DNA from: Massilia timonae CCUG 45783
GTDB lineage: Bacteria; Pseudomonadota; Gammaproteobacteria; Burkholderiales; Burkholderiaceae_D
Reading direction: 5' to 3'
Length of the DNA: 64,000 bases
NCBI RefSeq assembly: GCF_000315425.1
Contig: NZ_JH992922.1
Coordinates: 1,493,964 to 1,557,963, forward strand
Under the pieces are notes generated by a model. It was not told the DNA's origin and did not search any database. It saw only the letters and a list, made by a program, of their open reading frames with translations. Position 1 is the stretch's first letter, and each line of letters starts with the position of its first letter. Below are positions 58,267-64,000 of the stretch, piece after piece. The position numbers and the translations under genes were made by a program.

Positions 58267-59163
58267 ATGAACAGCCTCTACCAATCCTCCATCCAGTCCC
58301 TGCCACTGCTCGGTCACGGCAAGGTGCGCGATAACTACGCCGTCGGCGACGACAAGATCCTGATCGTCACCACCGACCGTCTGTCGGCCTTCGACGTGGT
58401 CATGAACGAGCCGATCCCGGGCAAGGGCATGGTGCTGAACCAGATGAGCGATTTCTGGTTCGAGAAGCTCGGCCACATCGTGCCGAACCACCTGACCGGC
58501 GTGGCGCCGGAAAGCGTGGTCGCCGAGAACGAGGTGGAGCAAGTGCGCGGCCGCGCCGTCGTGGCCAAGCGCCTCAAGCCGATCATGGTCGAAGCCGTCG
58601 TGCGCGGCTACATCATCGGCTCGGGCTGGAAGGACTATCAGCAAAGCGGCGCGATCTGCGGCATCCAGCTGCCGGCCGGCCTGCGCCAGGCCGACAAGCT
58701 GCCGGAACCGCTGTTCACCCCGGCCGCCAAGGCCGAACTCGGCGAGCACGACGAGAACATCTCGTTCGCCGAGATGGAACAGCGCATCGGCGCCGAGCTG
58801 GCCGCGAAGATGCGCGAAGTCAGCATCAAGCTGTACACCGCCGCCGCCGAATACGCCGCTACCCGCGGCATCATCATCGCCGACACCAAGTTCGAATTCG
58901 GCCTCGATGAAAACGGCGTGATGCACCTGATGGACGAAGTCCTGACCGCCGACTCGTCGCGCTTCTGGCCGGCCGACTCGTACGCGCCGGGCATGTCGCC
59001 GCCGTCGTTCGACAAGCAGTTCGTGCGCGACTACCTGGAAACCCTGACCGACTGGGGCAAGACCGCACCGGCGCCCGCGCTGCCGGCGGACGTCATCGAA
59101 AAAACCCAGGCCAAGTATTTCGAAGCCATCGAACGCCTGACCGGCGAGAAGCTGAAGGCGTAA
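58267..59163 (+). CDS. purC: SAICAR synthetase
   Basis: 298 aa. Ligates aspartate to CAIR in purine synthesis. [47 protein letters not shown] and [12 protein letters not shown]. First of four tightly packed genes; purE starts 4 bases after its stop. Confidence 0.97.
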   Translation: MNSLYQSSIQSLPLLGHGKVRDNYAVGDDKILIVTTDRLSAFDVVMNEPIPGKGMVLNQMSDFWFEKLGHIVPNHLTGVAPESVVAENEVEQVRGRAVVAKRLKPIMVEAVVRGYIIGSGWKDYQQSGAICGIQLPAGLRQADKLPEPLFTPAAKAELGEHDENISFAEMEQRIGAELAAKMREVSIKLYTAAAEYAATRGIIIADTKFEFGLDENGVMHLMDEVLTADSSRFWPADSYAPGMSPPSFDKQFVRDYLETLTDWGKTAPAPALPADVIEKTQAKYFEAIERLTGEKLKA

Positions 59164-59167
59164 CAGG

Positions 59168-59665
59168 ATGACCGAACAAGCAAAACCTCTGGTGGGTGTG
59201 ATCATGGGCTCGTCCTCGGACTGGGACGTGATGCAGAATGCCGTGGCCATCCTGAAGCAGTTCGGCGTGCCGTTCGAAGCCCAGGTGATCTCGGCCCACC
59301 GCATGCCGGACGAGATGTTCACCTACGCCGAACAGGCGCGCGCGCGCGGCCTGCGCGCCATCATCGCAGGCGCCGGCGGCGCGGCCCACCTGCCGGGCAT
59401 GGTGGCCGCCAAGACCATCGTGCCGGTGCTGGGCGTGCCGGTGCCGTCGAAATACCTGCGCGGCGAGGATTCGCTGCTGTCGATCGTGCAGATGCCGAAG
59501 GGCGTGCCGGTGTCGACCTTCGCCATCGGCGAAGCCGGCGCCGCCAATGCGGCCTTGACCGCGGTGGCGATCATCGCCGCGGGCGACGACGCATTGGCCG
59601 ACAAGCTCGAGCAGTTCCGCCGCGACCAGACCGCCGCCGCCCAGGCCATGACTCTTCCTGTGTAA
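59168..59665 (+). CDS. purE: N5-CAIR mutase
   Basis: 165 aa class I Pur[49 protein letters not shown]. Works with PurK; five bases separate it from purK. Confidence 0.97.
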   Translation: MTEQAKPLVGVIMGSSSDWDVMQNAVAILKQFGVPFEAQVISAHRMPDEMFTYAEQARARGLRAIIAGAGGAAHLPGMVAAKTIVPVLGVPVPSKYLRGEDSLLSIVQMPKGVPVSTFAIGEAGAANAALTAVAIIAAGDDALADKLEQFRRDQTAAAQAMTLPV

Positions 59666-59670
59666 GTGCG

Positions 59671-60855
59671 ATGAATAATCCGTTTCTTCCCTCCGCCGAT
59701 CCGTCGACCTGGCTCGGCGTGATGGGCGGCGGCCAGCTCGGCCGCATGTTCGCCCACGCCGCCCAGGAGATGGGCTACAAGGTCGCCGTGCTCGAGCCGA
59801 GCGCCGATTGCCCGGCCGGCCAGGTGGCCGATCGCACCATCGAAGGCGGCTACACCAATGGCGGCGCGCTGAGCGAGCTGGCGGCCTTGTGCTCGGCCGT
59901 CACCACCGAATTCGAGAACGTCCCGGCCGACAGCCTGGCGCTGCTGGCCGCCGATAGTTTCGTCGCACCCGCAAGCTCCTGCGTCCAGATCGCGCAAGAC
60001 CGCATCCTCGAAAAGAAGTTCTTCGTCGACTGCGCGCCGGCCTCGAAGGTGATGCCGGCCCCGCACAAGACCATTGCCTCGCATGCCGACATCGACGACG
60101 TCAAGGACGACCTGCTGCCGGGCATTCTCAAGACCGTGCGCATGGGCTACGACGGCAAGGGCCAGGTCCGCGTGCGCTCGCGCGAGGACGTGCGCGCCGC
60201 TTTCGACAGCATGGGTGGCGTGACCTGCCTGCTCGAAAAAATGCTGCCGCTGGCCTACGAGGTGTCGGTGCTGACCGCGCGCGGCCACGACGGCGAGTCC
60301 GTCGTGTACCCGATCGCCGAGAACGTGCACCGCGACGGCATCCTGTTCACCACCACCGTGCCGGGGCCGAACGTGTCCGCGGCCTGCGCGCAGCAGGCCC
60401 AGGACGCGGCGCGCGCCATCGTCGCCCAGCTGGGTTACGTGGGCGTGCTGTGCATCGAGTTCTTCGTGCTGGAGGACGGCGCCCTGGTCGTCAACGAGAT
60501 GGCGCCGCGTCCGCACAACAGCGGCCACTACACGATGGATGCCTGCATCACCAGCCAGTTCGCGCAGCAGGTGCGTGCGATGGCGCGCCTGCCGCTGGGC
60601 GACGTGCGCCAGCATTCGTCCGCCGTCATGCTCAACATCCTGGGCGATGCATGGTTCGAAGGCGAGGGCGACGATGCGCGCGAACCGGCCTGGGACCGGG
60701 TGCTGGCGCTGCCTGGCGCCAACCTGCACCTGTACGGCAAGAACGACCCGCGCCGCGGCCGCAAGATGGGCCATGTGACCTTCGTGGCGCCGACGCTCGC
60801 CGCGGCGCAGGGCAATCTGCGCGCCGCCTGCGCCATCCTGGGAATCGAGCCGTAA
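59671..60855 (+). CDS. purK: N5-CAIR synthetase (ATP-grasp)
   Basis: 394 aa. [29 protein letters not shown] start, ATP-grasp core, and [24 protein letters not shown]. Carboxylates AIR with ATP and bicarbonate. Only one base separates it from the next gene. Confidence 0.97.
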   Translation: MNNPFLPSADPSTWLGVMGGGQLGRMFAHAAQEMGYKVAVLEPSADCPAGQVADRTIEGGYTNGGALSELAALCSAVTTEFENVPADSLALLAADSFVAPASSCVQIAQDRILEKKFFVDCAPASKVMPAPHKTIASHADIDDVKDDLLPGILKTVRMGYDGKGQVRVRSREDVRAAFDSMGGVTCLLEKMLPLAYEVSVLTARGHDGESVVYPIAENVHRDGILFTTTVPGPNVSAACAQQAQDAARAIVAQLGYVGVLCIEFFVLEDGALVVNEMAPRPHNSGHYTMDACITSQFAQQVRAMARLPLGDVRQHSSAVMLNILGDAWFEGEGDDAREPAWDRVLALPGANLHLYGKNDPRRGRKMGHVTFVAPTLAAAQGNLRAACAILGIEP

Positions 60856-60856
60856 G

Positions 60857-61888
60857 ATGGACACGCAGCAGTTCGACCCGGCGGCGATCGACGCCGCCGC
60901 CCGCGCGCTGGAGGCCGGCCAGCTGGTCGCCTTCCCGACCGAGACCGTGTACGGCCTGGGCGCCGACGCCGAGAACCCGGCGGCGGTCGCCGCCATCTAC
61001 GCCGCCAAGGGCCGCCCGCAAGACCACCCGGTGATCGTGCATCTCGCTCCCGAAGCGCCGCTCGACTACTGGGCCTGCGACATCCCGCCGCAGGCGCATG
61101 CGCTGGCCGACGCCTTCTGGCCCGGTCCGCTGACCATGATCCTCAAGCGCGCCCCGAACATCCCGGACGCCGTCAGCGGCGGCCAGGACACGGTCGGCCT
61201 GCGCTGTCCGGCGCACCCGGTGGCGCTGGCGCTGCTGCGCGCCTTCAAGGGAGGAAAGGGCGGCGTCGCGGCGCCGTCGGCGAATAAATTCGGTCATGTG
61301 AGCCCGACCCTGGCCGAGCATGTGCGCGATGAATTCGGGGCGGACGGCAGCGTGGCGATGGTGCTCGACGGCGGCCCCTCGCAGGTCGGCATCGAATCGA
61401 CCATCGTCGATTTGTCGCGCCTGGAGTCGCACGGCCCCGTGCTGCTGCGTCCCGGCCAGATCTCTGCCGAGGCGATCGCCGCCGTGATCGACCAGTTGCC
61501 GGCCGCGCCGGACGCTGCCGCGCCGCGCGCCTCGGGCACGCTTGAATCGCATTACGCGCCGCACACGCCGGTGGCGATGCAGGAGCACGCGACCCTGCTC
61601 GATAGCCTGGCCGCGCTGCATGGCGCCGGCCGCAAGGTGGCTTTGATCCACATGAGCGACATGCCGGCGACCCACGCCGCACTGCGCCTGCCGGCGGCGC
61701 CCGACGGCTTCGCCTACGCGCTGTACGCCGCGCTGCGCGCGATGGACGGGCAGGGCGCCGACGTGATCCTGGTCGAAGCGCCGCCGCAGGGTGGCGACTG
61801 GCTGGGTGTGAACGACCGCCTGCGCCGCGCGGCGCACGGTTCGACGGGCATTGTGCACGGCCTGCTCAACGCGCAGGCGAAAGTTTAA
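60857..61888 (+). CDS. sua5: Threonylcarbamoyl-AMP synthase, Sua5 type
   Basis: 343 aa: YrdC domain (about 10-200, LVAFPTETVYGLGADA, AKGRPQDHPVIVHL, GIESTIVDLS) plus a C-terminal Sua5 domain (about 230-340). Makes the TC-AMP intermediate of tRNA t6A37. It is read from the purCEK transcript. The longer Sua5 form rather than the short TsaC. Confidence 0.94.
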   Translation: MDTQQFDPAAIDAAARALEAGQLVAFPTETVYGLGADAENPAAVAAIYAAKGRPQDHPVIVHLAPEAPLDYWACDIPPQAHALADAFWPGPLTMILKRAPNIPDAVSGGQDTVGLRCPAHPVALALLRAFKGGKGGVAAPSANKFGHVSPTLAEHVRDEFGADGSVAMVLDGGPSQVGIESTIVDLSRLESHGPVLLRPGQISAEAIAAVIDQLPAAPDAAAPRASGTLESHYAPHTPVAMQEHATLLDSLAALHGAGRKVALIHMSDMPATHAALRLPAAPDGFAYALYAALRAMDGQGADVILVEAPPQGGDWLGVNDRLRRAAHGSTGIVHGLLNAQAKV

Positions 61889-61910
61889 TTTATATCAATG
61901 AAGCAAATGA

Positions 61911-61928
61911 CGGGGCGCAAACGCCCCG
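61911..61928 (+). terminator. Hairpin after sua5
   Basis: CGGGGCG-CAAA-CGCCCCG followed by CATTTCGTT; T run weak. The downstream spacer (to 62147) also has a TATAAT at 61983-61988, 160 bases before the GDSL gene. Confidence 0.65.
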
Positions 61929-62147
61929 CATTTCGTTCTCGTTCGTTACAAATTCGTCTCTTTCTGCATAGAAAACGCTGGTTATAATCCGATCCCGCAA
62001 GCGACCCCATCACTTTTAATAGGTGTGGTAGCCAAATGCCTACGCGCAATGGAATTTGCTATACAAGCGGTTTGAACGCTGGCATAGTGTTCATGATGCG
62101 AATAGCACGGGCGTTCGTTTCACAATAATTTCTATCCAGGAGACACA

Positions 62148-63509
62148 ATGCGTCATACCAAATTCGCGCTGGCCGTTCTGACGGCCGCGCTCCTGACCGC
62201 ATGCGGCGGCGGCACCAGCCCTGCCGGCGGCGACCAGACCACCAAGCTCACTTTCACCAATATGGTGTCGTTCGGCGACAGCCTGTCTGACGTGGGCACC
62301 TACCGTGTCGGCGCCGTGGCGGCGGCCGGCGGCGGCAAGTTCACCATCAATGGCGACAGCAGCGCCAAGAATGTCGACCTGAACGGCAAGATCTGGCTCG
62401 ACTTCATGGCTGCCCAGCTCAAGCTGCCGGCCCCGTGCGCCGCCCAGACCGGCCTGCAGGGCGACGCCTCGCTCGGCTTCAACGTGCCGATCGTGAACCA
62501 TCCGAATTGCTTCAACTATGCGCAAGGCGGTTCGCGCGTGATCAATCCGGTCGGTCCGGGCAATGCCGCGACCGGCTCGCCGATCGGCGAAATGACCACC
62601 CCGATGGTCACCCAGATCGCGAACCACCTGTCCAAGACCGGCAACAAGTTCAGCGGCACCGAACTGGTGACCGTGCTGTCGGGCGGCAATGACGTACTGA
62701 TGCAGCTGGCCGCCGTGACCAATGCCGGCACCGCCGCCGGCGCGCAAGCCTTCGCCACCGCCCTGGCCACCCGCCTCGCGGCCGGCGCGACCAGCCCGCA
62801 AGCCGCGGCGCAAGCCATCGGCGCGGCGATCGCCACCGAGAACGCACGTCCAGGCAAGACCGACCAGACCGTGGTGCAGGCAGCCGTCCGCGCCGCCGCA
62901 ATGCAGCCGGGTAACCAGGCCGTCGCCCAGCCGGCCGTCTATGGTCCGATCGTGGCCGCCGCCCAGGCCGACGGCACCGCCGCCGGCAACACCGCGGCCG
63001 GCGCCTACGCGACCGCCAACGCGACCGCCATGGTCACCGCGCTCGGCACCGCCGGCGCGCAGATGGCGGGCCTGGTCAAGAACGAACTGCTGGCCAAGGG
63101 CGCCAAGTACGTCATCGTCGCCAACCTGCCGGACGTCGCCAGCACCCCGACCGCCAAGTCGCGTCCTGTGGCGATCCAGCAACTGGTGACCGCCATGGTC
63201 AACGCCTTCAACACCCAGCTGAAAGCCGGCCTGGGCGCCGACGACGCGCGCGTGCTGTACACCGACCTGTACACCGTCAGCAACGACCAGGTGAAGAACC
63301 CCGGTCCATACGGCCTGACCAACACCAGCGCCCCGGCCTGCGCCGAAAACGCGCTGGGCACGACCTCGCTGATCTGCACCGCGAACAACACGGTCGCCGG
63401 TGATGTGAGCCGCTACATGTTCGCCGACGGGATCCACCCGACCCCGTTCGAGAACGACCTCATCGCCCGCTATGTCTTCAAGGACATGGCCATCAAGGGC
63501 TGGCTGTAA
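62148..63509 (+). CDS. Secreted GDSL/SGNH esterase, lipoprotein
   Basis: 453 aa. Signal with a lipobox LTAC (Cys19). Catalytic Ser45 in FGDSLSD, GGND block, and the Asp-His pair in FADGIHPTPFEN near the C-terminus. A long Ala/Thr-rich region (about 190-300: AGTAAGAQAFATALATRLAAGATSP and so on) sits within the SGNH core and looks like a low-complexity insert. No autotransporter barrel. Likely an outer-membrane-anchored lipase or esterase. Confidence 0.88.
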   Translation: MRHTKFALAVLTAALLTACGGGTSPAGGDQTTKLTFTNMVSFGDSLSDVGTYRVGAVAAAGGGKFTINGDSSAKNVDLNGKIWLDFMAAQLKLPAPCAAQTGLQGDASLGFNVPIVNHPNCFNYAQGGSRVINPVGPGNAATGSPIGEMTTPMVTQIANHLSKTGNKFSGTELVTVLSGGNDVLMQLAAVTNAGTAAGAQAFATALATRLAAGATSPQAAAQAIGAAIATENARPGKTDQTVVQAAVRAAAMQPGNQAVAQPAVYGPIVAAAQADGTAAGNTAAGAYATANATAMVTALGTAGAQMAGLVKNELLAKGAKYVIVANLPDVASTPTAKSRPVAIQQLVTAMVNAFNTQLKAGLGADDARVLYTDLYTVSNDQVKNPGPYGLTNTSAPACAENALGTTSLICTANNTVAGDVSRYMFADGIHPTPFENDLIARYVFKDMAIKGWL

Positions 63510-63563
63510 GCAGCGGCGGGCCCGTCCAGGTGACGGGTCCTCACACACATATCAGGAGATAGC

Positions 63564-64000
63564 ATGAAAGTTCGTTTCAACAGCATGATCAAGGTGCTGG
63601 GTGTGGCTGCCGGGCTGGCATTCGCGTCCGGCGCATACGCGCAATCGGCCGGCCAGATCACGGCCAAGGTCGGTTTCAACCGCTTGATGCCGAAGGTCGA
63701 GAGCGGCGACATCAGCGCGCCGGCGCTGCCGGGCACCAAGGCCGACGTCGGCAACGACATGCAGCCGGTGCTGATCCTCACCTACAGCCTGACCGACAAT
63801 ATCTCGGTCGAAGGCGCGCTCGGCACGCCGTACAAGCACAGCATCTACGGCGCCGGCGCAATCGCCGGCACCGGCAAGCTGGGCGAGGTCGAGGCGCTGC
63901 CGCCGACCGCTTTCGTGCAATACCGCTTCGGCGCGCCGACCTCGACCTTCCGTCCCTTCATCGGCGTCGGCCCGACCTATAAAGTGGACCCATCAGTCAA
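63564..64000 (+). CDS. OmpW family outer-membrane protein, cut by the window end
   Basis: At least 145 codons visible. Signal peptide ending AYAQ (cleavage near residue 26), then strands of an eight-stranded OmpW barrel: GQITAKVGFNRLMPKVES, MQPVLILTYSLTDNISVEGALGTPYKH, LPPTAFVQYRFG and FRPFIGVGPTY. Ribosome site AGGAG 7 bases before the ATG. 54 bases after the GDSL gene. Confidence 0.9.
   Translation, partial: MKVRFNSMIKVLGVAAGLAFASGAYAQSAGQITAKVGFNRLMPKVESGDISAPALPGTKADVGNDMQPVLILTYSLTDNISVEGALGTPYKHSIYGAGAIAGTGKLGEVEALPPTAFVQYRFGAPTSTFRPFIGVGPTYKVDPSV

Overview
This 64 kb window is high-GC chromosomal DNA from a betaproteobacterium of the Burkholderiales. It most resembles Oxalobacteraceae (Massilia, Duganella or Janthinobacterium type); this is judged from protein style and gene order, and no database was searched. 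Almost everything is a housekeeping or ordinary accessory gene, tightly packed. I see no tRNA or rRNA gene, CRISPR array, transposase, integrase or prophage.

Layout. 1-4.3 kb: a type VI secretion VgrG spike gene followed by a cargo effector whose C-terminal toxin half is visibly AT-richer than its surroundings. 4.4-11.4 kb: gloA, an OsmC protein, a DUF3667 membrane protein, an SOS-type nadK-recN unit, ohr and hemH. 11.4-15.5 kb: the heat-shock genes grpE-dnaK-dnaJ, with two good sigma-32 promoters. 15.7-19.3 kb: carbonic anhydrase, a MazG-like pyrophosphohydrolase, puuD and puuA. 19.3-24.8 kb: a sodium/solute symporter behind a LytS/LytR-type two-component pair, then a DeoR-type regulator coupled to an MFS transporter. 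24.8-29.9 kb: a minus-strand gene string hda-HAD-pcnB-folK-DUF486-panB-thpR with several overlapping junctions. 30-38 kb: purM, an S9 peptidase, and an overlapping operon of response regulator, histidine kinase, DUF4212 protein and symporter. 38-43 kb: recA-recX with a LexA box, a 541-base gene-free stretch full of palindromes, a DUF2889 gene, and sucCD. 43-47.8 kb: pilA with a sigma-54 promoter and candidate PilR sites, an S9 dipeptidyl peptidase, a MerR-type regulator and a PilZ protein. 47.9-54.2 kb: a VOC protein, a phasin, moaC, a BepA-type protease, a YheT hydrolase, a small zinc-finger protein and azlCD. 54.2-61.9 kb: pgk, pyk, fba, then purC-purE-purK-sua5. 61.9 kb to the end: a GDSL lipoprotein and a truncated OmpW-type porin.

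No single novel multigene system stands out. The most interesting items are the VgrG/effector pair with its apparently swapped toxin end, the LexA-like box in front of nadK-recN, the nested palindromes between recX and the DUF2889 gene, the double hairpin in front of yheT, the three-part operator-like array upstream of pilA, and the two transporter operons that carry their own sensor pairs.
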